From Flavobacteriaceae bacterium (GTDB lineage Bacteria > Bacteroidota > Bacteroidia > Flavobacteriales > Flavobacteriaceae): 64,000 nt of DNA. Positions 41,518-50,924 of this stretch are shown here, in pieces. The notes under the pieces are model-generated. The model had not been told where the DNA came from. It saw only the letters and a list, made by a program, of their open reading frames with translations, and ran no database searches. The position numbers and the translations under genes are program-made. Position 1 is the first letter of the stretch, and each line of letters starts with the position of its first letter. The DNA lies in assembly GCA_016649715.1 (NCBI GenBank), contig JAENXC010000017.1, positions 1 to 64,000 on the forward strand, written 5' to 3'.

Positions 41518-43200
41518 CACCACATATTTATCCCAAAGACCATATTTTTCTTTGATTCTCCCTTTTGAAAAGGAAAGGGCTATTATGAAAAGTCCCGCTA
41601 GGCTACTGCTTATCGTGAGCGACATATTACTATCCTCCATCAACCACGGCATCACTGCCAGTGCCAGCCCTAACAATACATTGAAATAGCGAAAACTTCT
41701 GAGTACTTCAGCCATAGCCACTACCGCAAAAACTATCACCAGTGCTCCTCCCAAGTGATTCAGATTGGCAGCGGATGTTTCTATTCCCATCTGGAAAACG
41801 GCCGGGGAAAGCATTAGCCAAAGCCCCAAGATTACAGAAATGGTTAATTGCCAGGGGGCACTCATTCCCCATATTGATGATTTGAAAACCTTCCACGGGT
41901 TGTCAACAAATGTTGCCATTTCAGGGGAACGTTGGTCGTTTTCAGTAGAAATTGCGTCGCCACCTTTCCAAAATACTTTCCATAACGAATCCCCTTTTTG
42001 TTTTCGTTGAACCATATGTTGCCACATGGCAATAACTTCATCTATTTGAAGTGGAATCATAGGAAGCATGATAGCTGCTGTAACAAGGCAAAGTGCACAC
42101 CATGCTCCAACTGTGAGCGGTTGTGAAATCACTAAAAAGATGCTGACAAATCCAAGTGGTATGACAAGAATTCCGAAAAAGGCTACCATCCACGGCATAG
42201 TACGCCAACGTGAAGTACCTCCCATAAAACCCATCAGAAATTCAAGAGTGTAGGCAAGTGTGCCCAGGGCCGCATCTGAAATGGGCCAGCTATGCGACAT
42301 ATTGGAGTTCAAAACGTTTAAGGTACCTTCCCCAAAAAATGGATCCCAGGCAATATCTACATAGCCTAATTGAAATGCACCCAAATAGCGGGAGATCAGC
42401 CACCCGATAAATGCTAGGCCAATCATAATAGAGCGCTGTGGCCAACTGGAGGGGTTGTAACTCCAGCCGGTGGGTACATTACCGCCCATTTTCATAAACA
42501 TGATCATATTGGGCATGCCGGGAATAAGGATGGATAAGGCAATAATTAAGGCCCCAACCATGGTGCTGTTATAATATGCTACAGCGGTTGGCGCCCAAAA
42601 AATGAATGGGGCCATGCTGATCCATATTCCAATAAAACAAGTGATCCAAACACTATAAGGACGATTAGGCTTAAGGGATCGCCAACCTAAAATAACCAAT
42701 AACAATCCACTGATGATATCGCTCCAATACATAGCAGCAATGCGATTGCTAAGTGACAACCAGACAGGTCTTCCTCCGGCAGGTTCTACCACATTCTTTC
42801 CATAATCAAAAGTAAGTGGTGAGGCAATCATCCAAAAACCCAACAGAACAATGACCCAGTAAACCCAGAGCGTTTGCTTGTGATGATCCTTCAACATTTT
42901 CATGCGGTCATCTGCGCTCATTTTCATATCCATGTGTTTATGGCCATGCATGGTTTCGTGTGTTTCCATGTCCATCATCGGACGGGTAACACCTCTTGAG
43001 CCCATACCTTCCATTTTGTGATCAGACATTTCGTTTTTTGCATCTTCTTTTTTCACTAGTGTCATTCCGCATTTAGGGCATTTTCCTGGTCGATCACTTA
43101 CAATCTCAGGATGCATGGAGCAAGTGTATTGTGTCTTTTTTGAAGATTCATCCTCATCACCTTTATGGGACGTTGAGGCAGATTGATTTTTTTTCATCAC
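41515..43200 (-). CDS. Membrane protein: metal-binding head, SPW repeats and VKOR-like CxxC helix
   Basis: 561 residues. The head carries a heavy-metal-binding box (TCSMHPEIVSDRPGKCPKCGM) and a His/Met linker. Twelve or so helices follow, with SPW-type repeats (GFWMIASPLTF, GIWISMAPFIFW, GLWLMLSPAVF). A helix with GAWCALCLVTAA matches the CxxC active site of vitamin K epoxide reductase. It probably moves electrons or disulfides in the membrane in response to metals. The stop codon falls inside the AraC fragment at the junction, so the native C-terminus may have been longer. Confidence 0.75.
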   Translation of the reverse strand: MMKKNQSASTSHKGDEDESSKKTQYTCSMHPEIVSDRPGKCPKCGMTLVKKEDAKNEMSDHKMEGMGSRGVTRPMMDMETHETMHGHKHMDMKMSADDRMKMLKDHHKQTLWVYWVIVLLGFWMIASPLTFDYGKNVVEPAGGRPVWLSLSNRIAAMYWSDIISGLLLVILGWRSLKPNRPYSVWITCFIGIWISMAPFIFWAPTAVAYYNSTMVGALIIALSILIPGMPNMIMFMKMGGNVPTGWSYNPSSWPQRSIMIGLAFIGWLISRYLGAFQLGYVDIAWDPFFGEGTLNVLNSNMSHSWPISDAALGTLAYTLEFLMGFMGGTSRWRTMPWMVAFFGILVIPLGFVSIFLVISQPLTVGAWCALCLVTAAIMLPMIPLQIDEVIAMWQHMVQRKQKGDSLWKVFWKGGDAISTENDQRSPEMATFVDNPWKVFKSSIWGMSAPWQLTISVILGLWLMLSPAVFQMGIETSAANLNHLGGALVIVFAVVAMAEVLRSFRYFNVLLGLALAVMPWLMEDSNMSLTISSSLAGLFIIALSFSKGRIKEKYGLWDKYVV

Positions 43201-43231
43201 ACGATTGGTTTAAAGGATTGCTTATTCATAA

Positions 43232-44272
43232 TTATTTATTCAAATGGTTCACCTTATAAAATTTTTTAGGATTGTCTTTTAGATTTTTAATCATCTTCGG
43301 TAGTGTATCTCGCAACCCATGTTGCGGATGCCAGTCTAACAATTTTTTAGCCTTGGAACTGTCCATTTCAAAATGGTCATCGGCCAGATCAATCATCCAG
43401 GGTTTTATAAAGGCTTTACCAAATAGGTTTTGCATAAAGGCTCCAGCTTTGGCAAACCACTTTGGAATGGCGATGACGGGCGTTTTTTTACCATGAATTT
43501 CGGTGCTGATAATGTCTTGTAGTTCCTGATAGGTCAGGGTTTCGTCATCGCCAATATTTAATACGACTTCCTTTGGAAGGTCATTTCTTTTTTCAACGGC
43601 AAGGACAATGGCATTGATGACATCATCTCGATGCACATAAGTGCTACCATGGGCCGTATTGGCTGGATATAGCCGCGCTGTGAGTTGTTTTTCATAGATA
43701 CGCTGAACCTGATTGGTAATGGGGATTGAATTGCCATCTTCACTATACACTCCTGCTATGCGCATCATAACTATTGGAATTTTACCCCGTTTTTCGTGCA
43801 TTACTTTTTCGGTAGTGACTTTAGATTTCGGATAATCCCATTTGGGTTCCAAAGGTGATTCCTCCGTGATGATAACGCCTGGGGAGGAAGGTTTGTACAC
43901 CAGCATACTGCTTGAAAAAATGAATTGCTCCACTTCGAAATCCTGTAAGTATTTCAGCAACCGCTCAGTACCTTTCACGGTCACTTTATCATACAGATCG
44001 GAGGGTTCGCCCAGAAAATCATAATAAGCGGCCAAGTGTATTACCGAGGCTATTTTGTTGCCATAGGCGTAGCGGACTCTTTTGAATGCGAAGGCCATTC
44101 GGTCATCGCTGGTAAGGTCCACACATACACATTCTGCTTCTACGGGCGGAAAAGGATAGCCATCTTGGTCAAATCCAACCACATGGTATTTTTTAGCAAG
44201 TTTATGGATTAATGCTGATCCTATCATTCCACTGCTTCCAGTTACAATTACTACTTCGGTTTTATCTTTCAT
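43232..44272 (-). CDS. NAD(P)-dependent epimerase/dehydratase
   Basis: 346 residues of the extended short-chain dehydrogenase fold: nucleotide-binding VTGSSGMIGSALIHKL, catalytic Tyr/Lys in DYPKSKVTTEKV, and a C-terminal substrate domain. NDP-sugar epimerases, dehydratases or reductases are all possible. It lies 32 bp downstream of nothing but the VKOR gene start and 52 bp from the LEA gene, inside the block bracketed by AraC fragments. Confidence 0.85.
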   Translation of the reverse strand: MKDKTEVVIVTGSSGMIGSALIHKLAKKYHVVGFDQDGYPFPPVEAECVCVDLTSDDRMAFAFKRVRYAYGNKIASVIHLAAYYDFLGEPSDLYDKVTVKGTERLLKYLQDFEVEQFIFSSSMLVYKPSSPGVIITEESPLEPKWDYPKSKVTTEKVMHEKRGKIPIVMMRIAGVYSEDGNSIPITNQVQRIYEKQLTARLYPANTAHGSTYVHRDDVINAIVLAVEKRNDLPKEVVLNIGDDETLTYQELQDIISTEIHGKKTPVIAIPKWFAKAGAFMQNLFGKAFIKPWMIDLADDHFEMDSSKAKKLLDWHPQHGLRDTLPKMIKNLKDNPKKFYKVNHLNK

Positions 44273-44324
44273 TTTGTTTGATTTTTTATAATTTATTTTT
44301 CAGAATTCATTCACAGGAGTTTAG

Positions 44325-45224
44325 CTATTCGTTTACCGCCTTCATTAACGATTTTACCGATCCTGAACTTTCAAGAATTACTTTGCTATTCTTCATCATG
44401 TGCTCTTCCGATTCAATCCTAAAAGTCAGTTGGAGTTTGTATTTTACATTTTTGCCTTTTTTTAACAAGTCAAAGAGTGTTTTGCCCACCTCTTTAAACG
44501 ATATAGTTACAGGAATTTGAAGTTCAGAAACGCTTTGTACCTTAATGTCGGTAAGACCGGGAATTATTCCCTCTATCCATTCATGGTCTTCAATGGCAAA
44601 CCTATAGGCGATATTTTTTGCCTGGAGCGGAAATGAGTTTTGATTTTTTATGGAAACATTAAGCTGAAGGGCGGCTCTTGAAAAGTTAAGCGAATCAACT
44701 TGTATCTCTTTTGAAGTTACTTCCGGAATATAAATCAGCGGAAGAAGTCGTTCGACTTCCACGTCAAATTTCTTTCTAAAAACAATGTTGGTGTAGAAGG
44801 TTGTGTGCAATCTATATACAACCGAATCAATATCCTTTCGCTCACTGGCTTTTAGGATTGACTTGAGGTGTTGATTTTGGATTATTAGCGGAAGTGAAAT
44901 CGAACTGGTGTCATTGCTCTTCAGCGTAATTGTCTTTTTGTGATGATTCTTGATTACTTCCACGTCATTGATGAAAATACTGTATTGCAAACTATCTGCC
45001 GTGAATGAAACGGGAAGTTGATTCTTTAAAAGCACTTTTACCGTCATCTCTGTTTTCTCTGCGGTAAGTGACGTTATTTCTACAATGGAAAGCGCAACAC
45101 GGGGAAGCAAAAACGTTTTGTGAGGACTCTTATCTTGTTGATAACCCACATAACGCCAGATAAAAAACGCTGCAATACCCGCGATGATTAAAAATAGAAC
45201 CGTTAACAGTATTTTCTTTATCAT
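44325..45224 (-). CDS. LEA type 2 / WHy-domain anchored protein
   Basis: 299 residues with one N-terminal helix (ILLTVLFLIIAGIAAFFIW) and two late-embryogenesis-abundant type 2 (WHy) modules: strands such as VKVLLKNQLPVSFTADSLQ and LNVSIKNQNSFPLQAKNIA. In bacteria such proteins are periplasmic desiccation/stress domains. No enzyme activity is expected. Confidence 0.75.
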   Translation of the reverse strand: MIKKILLTVLFLIIAGIAAFFIWRYVGYQQDKSPHKTFLLPRVALSIVEITSLTAEKTEMTVKVLLKNQLPVSFTADSLQYSIFINDVEVIKNHHKKTITLKSNDTSSISLPLIIQNQHLKSILKASERKDIDSVVYRLHTTFYTNIVFRKKFDVEVERLLPLIYIPEVTSKEIQVDSLNFSRAALQLNVSIKNQNSFPLQAKNIAYRFAIEDHEWIEGIIPGLTDIKVQSVSELQIPVTISFKEVGKTLFDLLKKGKNVKYKLQLTFRIESEEHMMKNSKVILESSGSVKSLMKAVNE

Positions 45225-45305
45225 GATTACTTCCCTTTTTTCTTCTCCAGTATCTTAATCCCTGTTTTCTACTTTTTTATCTCCTATGATACTAAAGTAT
45301 TTATC

Positions 45306-46688
45306 TTAAAATGGATCTGAGAGTTTGCTTACACGAATGAGTTTCTTATTGACAAATTCCTGAATTCCCAACTCTGATAGTTCACGACCGAAGCCGGAAT
45401 GCTTTGTTCCACCAAAAGGAAGATCGGCCTGTGTCCATGTAGGATGATTGATAAAGACCATTCCGGTATCAATCTGATCCGCTACTTTTTTACCGTGCTC
45501 GATGTCTTGTGTAAATACGGATGCGCCCAAACCAAAATCAGAATCATTTGCAAGGTCTATGGCAGCCTGTTCGTCTTTTACCACATAGAAGGATGCAACT
45601 GGGCCAAATAATTCTTCATGATAGGCGGCAATGCCTGGCTTCAAGTCGGTGAGGATGGTAGGTTCCATAAAGGCACCTTCACGATTTGCACGTTTACCGC
45701 CCAATAGAACTTTTGCACCTTCCTCAACGGAACGTTTTACCTGATCGGCTAAATGAACTGCTGCTGCTTCGCTACTTAAAGGGCCTAACTCGGTAGCGGG
45801 ATCCATCGGATCACCCACTTTCATTTTTGATAATTTCTCCTTGAACTTTTGAATAAACTCATCGGCAATTGCTTCCACAGCGATAAACCGCTTGGAGGCT
45901 ACACAGCATTGACCGTTGTTATTCATTCTGCCAACAACTGCCCACTCGACCGTTTTTTCCATATCCGCATCTTCCAGTATAATGAACACATCGTTACCAC
46001 CAAGTTCGAGCACTACTTTTTTCAAATGTTTCCCGGCTTCGGTGGCAATGCTTGCACCGGCTTCTTCACTTCCCGTTAAGGAAACACCTTTTATCCTTTT
46101 ATCTGAAACCAATTCTGATGCATGTTTGCCGGTGATGAATAAATTGGTATACAATCCTTCAGGAGCTTCAGCTTCTTTGAATAGCTCTTCTATAGCAGCA
46201 GCACATTGTGGAACAATGGAGGCATGCTTAAGCAAAATAGTATTGCCAACCATAATGTTAGGTGCTGCAAAGCGAGCCACTTGATAGTATGGAAAGTTCC
46301 ATGGCATCACGCCAAGTAATACGCCAATGGGACTATTGCGAATTATTGCGCTTCCATATTCCGGATCAAGTACTTTATCGGCAAGAAACGCTTCTCCATG
46401 ATCGGCGTAATAATCAATAATATCGGCACTCAAATCAATTTCTCCTTCCGCTTGGGCAAGTAGTTTGCCCATTTCTAAAGTGATGGTTTTTGCGAGTGCT
46501 GATTTTTTGATTCGCATGAGGGTAGCTACTTTATGCAGCAGATCAGCCCGTTGTTGGTAACTGGTTCCTTTCCAATCGGTAAAGGTTGCTTGCGCTTTCG
46601 CTACCTTGGATTCCACGGTCTTCTCTGTCATTTCTTTGAATGACTTTACCGTCTTATTGGTGTTTGGATTAACTGTTTGAATGGACAT
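45306..46688 (-). CDS. Aldehyde dehydrogenase, succinate-semialdehyde type
   Basis: 460 residues with complete active-site landmarks: oxyanion-hole segment VMPWNFPYYQVARF, catalytic Glu in VLELGGNDVFI and catalytic Cys in NNNGQCCVASKRF. Members oxidise succinate semialdehyde and related aldehydes with NAD(P)+. It starts with the conserved MSIQTVNPNT. In this stress block it may detoxify lipid-peroxidation aldehydes; that part is inference. Confidence 0.9.
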   Translation of the reverse strand: MSIQTVNPNTNKTVKSFKEMTEKTVESKVAKAQATFTDWKGTSYQQRADLLHKVATLMRIKKSALAKTITLEMGKLLAQAEGEIDLSADIIDYYADHGEAFLADKVLDPEYGSAIIRNSPIGVLLGVMPWNFPYYQVARFAAPNIMVGNTILLKHASIVPQCAAAIEELFKEAEAPEGLYTNLFITGKHASELVSDKRIKGVSLTGSEEAGASIATEAGKHLKKVVLELGGNDVFIILEDADMEKTVEWAVVGRMNNNGQCCVASKRFIAVEAIADEFIQKFKEKLSKMKVGDPMDPATELGPLSSEAAAVHLADQVKRSVEEGAKVLLGGKRANREGAFMEPTILTDLKPGIAAYHEELFGPVASFYVVKDEQAAIDLANDSDFGLGASVFTQDIEHGKKVADQIDTGMVFINHPTWTQADLPFGGTKHSGFGRELSELGIQEFVNKKLIRVSKLSDPF

Positions 46689-46811
46689 TTTATAATAATT
46701 TTAAATGCATATTGGTAAAGGACGTTCCTTTACTATTTTGGAGGCTTTGCCGAAAACATACTACAATTTTCATAGCCACAATTGATTAAGCCAGAATTTA
46801 ATGAGTGACTT

Positions 46812-47330
46812 TCAGGTCACTTGGATCAAGATAGGGACATTGTCAATTAATCGTATTACATAAGTATAGGTAATAGTAATATAAGTCTCATAATAAAAAA
46901 TGTGGGGTGGGTAAAAACCTAATAAAGCGGTGGATTCGCATCCAGAAATTCCTGTGGAAGCATCGATAAAGTTTTCATCACTGACCAATATGGGTTTACC
47001 AGTGGTATCCAATAAGCTTTCTATGGTCAATAATTCTACCCGAGAAACTTCAGGGGAAGCCACATAATAGGTTACACCATCCTTTTCTTGTTGGAATAGG
47101 CATTTATCATTATAGAATAAAGGATAGTTTTCGCCATCTTTTTTTGACGACACTAGACCACTTCTAAAATCGATAACTGTTTTGCCCTCTTTATTTATAA
47201 AGGCCCATTCGTTTCCTTTTTTTACTGCTGCAAGGTCATTATGAAAAGATGATATAAAATCTATGTTTTCTATAGTTTGTGTCATTCCCAAAAAAGGAAG
47301 CATTAGTAACACGATACATAATGTTTTCAT
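46812..47330 (-). CDS. Exported WG-repeat protein, probably degenerate
   Basis: 172 residues with a signal peptide (MKTLCIVLLMLPFLGMTQ) and one recognisable WG repeat (KKGNEWAFINKEGKTVIDF). A second repeat is only partly visible (LDTTGKPILVSD), and the end (TYTYVIRLIDNVPILIQVT) is not repeat-like. Family members usually have several regular repeats, so this copy may be shortened or frameshifted. Function unknown. Confidence 0.55.
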   Translation of the reverse strand: MKTLCIVLLMLPFLGMTQTIENIDFISSFHNDLAAVKKGNEWAFINKEGKTVIDFRSGLVSSKKDGENYPLFYNDKCLFQQEKDGVTYYVASPEVSRVELLTIESLLDTTGKPILVSDENFIDASTGISGCESTALLGFYPPHIFYYETYITITYTYVIRLIDNVPILIQVT

Positions 47331-47401
47331 CTTGAAATATTTTTAATTTGTTAAAAGTAGTAACTGCTATGGGCATTTATCTGCATAACTTTCGTTGTTA
47401 T

Positions 47402-47983
47402 CTATATAATTTCATCGTAAAAATTTCGTTTCCAGTTTTCTGTATTTTTATAGTCTGTCATACTCATACCCACTATTTCCTTAAATTGTCTTGATAAATG
47501 GTTGACACTACTATAATCTAATATATAGCCTATATCAGAAAAGGAATACTGTTTAAGTTGAATGAGTTCTTTTACTTTCTCAATCTTTAGTTTTATGAAA
47601 TATTTCTCAATGGTGGTTTTCTCCGTTGCAGAAAACATTTTGCTAATGGCTTTGTAATCCCGATGTAGTGTTGATGCTAAAAGTTCAGAGGTTTTCCCCT
47701 TTATTTGTAGGGGCAATTCAATAAGTTGTTCAATCAAAAGGATTTTAATTCTTTCAATGAGCATTTCCTCTTCGCTTTGAACTATTTCAAAACCATTGGC
47801 GTGAAGAACACTTTTTACATTTTCCAATATCATACTATCCAGTTTGTTTGGCGCTTCCACCACAAGCCTTCCCAGTTCCAGCGACAGAACGGTTACGCCC
47901 AGTTCCTGTAGTTCTTGCCTGATTACTTTAAGGCAGCGACTGCATACCGTATTTTTGATCCAAAATTCCTTTGGTACGCCCAT
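47402..47983 (-). CDS. AraC-type regulator with CxxC metal-sensor head
   Basis: 193 residues. Residues 1-75 resemble a heavy-metal-associated (HMA) fold (NTVCSRCLKVIRQELQELG) with a CSRC pair. A short linker and a C-terminal AraC double helix-turn-helix follow (TTIEKYFIKLKIEKVKELI, FSDIGYILDYSSVNHLSRQF). It is probably a copper- or silver-responsive activator of the island genes. Two fragments of related genes lie at 41414 and 48770. Its target sequence is unknown. Confidence 0.8.
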   Translation of the reverse strand: MGVPKEFWIKNTVCSRCLKVIRQELQELGVTVLSLELGRLVVEAPNKLDSMILENVKSVLHANGFEIVQSEEEMLIERIKILLIEQLIELPLQIKGKTSELLASTLHRDYKAISKMFSATEKTTIEKYFIKLKIEKVKELIQLKQYSFSDIGYILDYSSVNHLSRQFKEIVGMSMTDYKNTENWKRNFYDEII

Positions 47984-48152
47984 AGTGTTTGATTTACTGC
48001 TATTGAGTTTTAAACCAGTAGTTTGTAAGGCGTAGCCTTTACAAGATGGTTTTGTAAATAGTGTCGTTGAAAAATGGTAACCGTTGTTTTGGCCGGACTT
48101 AAATCTTTGGCCATAGAGAAATGCAGGTTAGAGTAAACCTGCCATCCAAAAA

Positions 48153-48605
48153 TCAAATTAAGAAAGTCTCTTGGAGAACCTGTATGTCCTTGCATAACAA
48201 GGGCGGTCTATACTGCTCAAAAGAAACTATGTTTTTTGCTAAACTTTCAAGAAGGTTTTTGGAAGTGTAAAAAAAGGAGTTAAGGTAAACTTTGGTTTCA
48301 GCTTGAAACTCGTCGTTAACCTTTTTTATAGTATCATCTCCAGTTTTCACGAAAGAATGATCGCTGCAACAATCCTTTTCCTGAAATGAAGAACATTGTT
48401 TGGTAGGAAGGTTTGACTTGCTTATTTTATCTTTACAAACTTTAGCGTTACCAAAAATGGCTATATCCACCAATTTATTACAACAAAAGTGACTATTCAC
48501 CGAAAAGGAAGAGGTGGCAAACAGTATGGAAACTGATAGAAAGAAGGATAATATTTTGGTAAAAAAAGATTTCACATTATAAATATAAGGGATTTTGTTT
48601 GACAA
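48153..48605 (-). CDS. HYC_CC_PP family exported protein
   Basis: 150 residues. Signal-anchor helix (about 15-35), then SVNSHFCCNKLVD, EKDCCSDHSF and the end YRPPLLCKDIQVLQETFLI: the HFC, CC and PP hallmarks of the HYC_CC_PP family. These Bacteroidota proteins occur in metal loci and have no assigned activity; the Cys/His residues suggest soft-metal binding. A second member is cut by the right edge of the window (63689). Confidence 0.75.
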   Translation of the reverse strand: MSNKIPYIYNVKSFFTKILSFFLSVSILFATSSFSVNSHFCCNKLVDIAIFGNAKVCKDKISKSNLPTKQCSSFQEKDCCSDHSFVKTGDDTIKKVNDEFQAETKVYLNSFFYTSKNLLESLAKNIVSFEQYRPPLLCKDIQVLQETFLI

Positions 48606-48769
48606 TTTAAATTTTATCGACTCAATTAAACTTTAAGTAGCGCATTGAGCATTAAACGTTTGCATATTGTAAGATTATGACAATAACTTTAAAAGTAATT
48701 TTAAACATTAAAAATAAAAATGATATTTATCATAAAAACACTATTTATTATTGTGGTTTATTTATCATA

Positions 48770-48961
48770 TCAACGGCACTGTAATTGCTGATTGGGTTTT
48801 GTCCCTATGAAGGGGTTAATGTTGGCTCCAATGATTGCAGATTTTCCCAATTCGAAAGACAATATCGTTACCTTAAGTTCTTCAAGTTCTGACTTGATGA
48901 ATTTTAGGTAGCGACTGCAAACCCTATTTTTTATCCAAAATTCCTTTTTTGAATCCATCAT
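48770..48961 (-). pseudogene. N-terminal fragment of an AraC-type regulator
   Basis: 63 codons. Residues KKEFWIKNRVCSRYLKFIK match the head of the intact regulator (PKEFWIKNTVCSRCLKVIR), but the second cysteine of the sensor pair is Tyr (CSRY), and homology ends after about 40 residues. The helix-turn-helix part is missing. It pairs with the C-terminal fragment at 41414, with 7.3 kb between. Confidence 0.75.
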
Positions 48962-49146
48962 TTTTAAAACTTCATCACACTCTATTATTAAATTATTCGA
49001 GTTAACATTATAATGGCCATCACAATCATAATGGCATTCTCAATAAGTGTGGGCTCATAACCCAAAAAATCTATATTCTTATAGTGCCTGAAAAGGAAGG
49101 AACATAGAACTACCCATTAACTACATTGCCTTCCCGCCTCAGGGCT

Positions 49147-49605
49147 TTACTTTAAACTATCCCTTATTCGCTTCATATAGTCTAAAACCACTTCTTTTTC
49201 AGAATTTGAAAAAATGGCTTCTCTATGAATCAAAGTATAGGAAGCAGGTGGCATTTCAGCATCCTTTATTTGATTTATAATTGACTTTAGCTTGCTGTTC
49301 TTCCTTCGGTCTGAATAATTGCTCCATTCATTAAAATTCAACTCCGACTTACCTTCTTTTATATGATGCTCCAAAAACCAAGTGATCGGTTGCACCTTAT
49401 TGTACCAAGGATAATCCGTATTGTTGCTGTGGCAATCATAACAGGATTCTCGTAATAACGCACTGACGTTCTTTGGTGGATTGTTGACCAACAAAAAATC
49501 GGTTTTTGGCTCTATATCACTTTGGTTGCGCTCTGTGGGCACAAACTGTATGCCCACAAGCGCAATCAATAAAATAATCGATATGATTCTTAGAATCTTC
49601 TTCAT
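49147..49605 (-). CDS. Exported heme-binding-domain protein (c-type)
   Basis: 152 residues: N-terminal anchor (ILRIISIILLIALVGIQF), then RESCYDCHSNNTDYPWY with a covalent-heme CYDCH motif, and EMPPASYTLIHREA. This matches the small Bacteroidota heme-binding family (PF14376-type) located in the periplasm. It may be a cytochrome carrier or a heme sensor. It begins 54 bp downstream of the DUF3347 gene end. Confidence 0.8.
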   Translation of the reverse strand: MKKILRIISIILLIALVGIQFVPTERNQSDIEPKTDFLLVNNPPKNVSALLRESCYDCHSNNTDYPWYNKVQPITWFLEHHIKEGKSELNFNEWSNYSDRRKNSKLKSIINQIKDAEMPPASYTLIHREAIFSNSEKEVVLDYMKRIRDSLK

Positions 49606-49659
49606 AAGATTGACTTAATACTTCAGATATTTCAACATCCAGCCTCCAGCATACAGCAT

Positions 49660-50283
49660 TTAATTTATTTCCTTTTGCACTCTTCCACAATTCAGCATTT
49701 TACTGCCGTAATACGGGTTTTTCACCTCTTTGTTCATACTCAACCACTCACTACCGCCATCGTACATTGGGCAGAATTGTTGGTATAGAGTAGTTTCCGT
49801 TCCGGTAATTGCAACCATATCGGTTATATCCTTACTCAACAATTTGAAATGTTCGCGTTGGTGCGCAATGGGACTTTCTGAAATGTGCTCCGCATGTTCC
49901 TTGGCATCGTCAACAATGTCTTTCAGTTCCTTTTGTTGTTGTGCTGAATATTTACTGACATCAAAACTTTCCAAATGGTTCAACAAGGTTTTGCCCGCAC
50001 TTTGTGCTTTTTGGTTATCATCGGCTACCAAGGCATCTTTAAGCGTCATATAATCTGCCACTACTTGTTTTGCATCGGAACTCTGGGTGTGGGAATCCAT
50101 CATCTCAGTGGATGTACCCATATTGTCGTGGTTCATTGCGGAATCATGGTGATGGCCTTCATCCATCATTTCAGAATTCATTCCATCGTGTGAATCTTCC
50201 TTTTTGTTGTCTCTACAGGACATAGTTGTTAGGGTTACCAATACAATTGCAAGTATCCCTAGTGTTGCTTTAAATTTTTTCAT
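49660..50283 (-). CDS. DUF3347 lipoprotein
   Basis: 207 residues. Lipobox TTMSC (Cys23), a His/Met-rich segment (DEGHHHDSAMNHDNM), then a DUF3347 helical domain with QQFCPMYDGGSEWLSMNKEV. The same domain forms the C-terminus of the CusB adaptor at 56562 and of the relic at 23183. FCPM and MLNCG residues probably bind Cu(I). It is a likely periplasmic copper donor or acceptor for the Cus system. Confidence 0.8.
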   Translation of the reverse strand: MKKFKATLGILAIVLVTLTTMSCRDNKKEDSHDGMNSEMMDEGHHHDSAMNHDNMGTSTEMMDSHTQSSDAKQVVADYMTLKDALVADDNQKAQSAGKTLLNHLESFDVSKYSAQQQKELKDIVDDAKEHAEHISESPIAHQREHFKLLSKDITDMVAITGTETTLYQQFCPMYDGGSEWLSMNKEVKNPYYGSKMLNCGRVQKEIN

Positions 50284-50337
50284 TTTGTTTTAATTTAGAT
50301 TAATATTGATTTAATTTTCTATGCTTTTATAAATATC

Positions 50338-50724
50338 TTATAATTTCTCAATTACTTTTTCCAGCTTGGATGTTATTTCTTTGGCCACCTCGTGCAATTT
50401 TTCATTTTTCACGGCCTGCATGGATGCCATTGGGTTTACCGCGGCTACCTCTATGATGCCTTCTTCAATTTCCTGTACTATGACATTGCAGGGCAGCATG
50501 GTTCCAATTTTATCTTCTGCTTGCAAAGCTTTGAGTGCATAGGGTGGATTACAAGCTCCCAGTATCCTATACTTTTTAAAGTCCATATCCAGTCTTTTCT
50601 TTAAGGTTGCTGTTACATCAATTTCCGTGAGTATGCCAAAACCTTCCTCTTTCAATCCTTGAGTAGCCTTATCGATAACCTCTTCAAAAGTGCCTTTGAT
50701 TGTTTTATTAAAATAATAGTTCAT
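50338..50724 (-). CDS. DUF302 protein (copy 1)
   Basis: 128 residues of the DUF302 fold (MNYYFNKTIKGTFEEVIDK, then YRILGACNPPYALKALQAED and MLPCNVIVQE). Cys in GACNPP and MLPC are conserved. The family has no proven activity and occurs in metal/redox loci. I start at 50724; the longer frame reads through repeat DNA. It is a near-identical duplicate of the gene at 51924. Confidence 0.8.
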   Translation of the reverse strand: MNYYFNKTIKGTFEEVIDKATQGLKEEGFGILTEIDVTATLKKRLDMDFKKYRILGACNPPYALKALQAEDKIGTMLPCNVIVQEIEEGIIEVAAVNPMASMQAVKNEKLHEVAKEITSKLEKVIEKL

Positions 50725-50728
50725 CGTT

Positions 50729-50767
50729 TTTAATTTATGAATGGTTCTTATGTCCAATAATTTGATT
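50729..50767. repeat. 38-bp direct repeat, copy 1
   Basis: TTTAATTTATGAATGGTTC and the next 20 bp recur at 53176-53214, in the same orientation and 2.4 kb apart. Each lies upstream of an island gene (DUF302 copy 1 and the Met-rich protein). Identical repeats like these offer sites for recombination, consistent with the DUF302 duplication in between. Confidence 0.7.
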
Positions 50768-50924
50768 GGTCTCAAAAACAGTTCAAACCCCGCCTGCAGT
50801 AGGCAGGTATGCTCCGGATAATTATCAGGATTAGTGTATTTCGCTTTCCCCGAATCACTCGGGGCTAAAAATTTTTGCCACAAACTACCTCAAATTTCTT
50901 TTGCGTTCTTCAAATTCCTGCTTT

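Noticed and set aside
50725-50883. Longer N-terminus of DUF302 copy 1
   Set aside because: The codons pass through the 38-bp repeat and a degenerate palindrome; copy 2 starts at the equivalent of 50724.
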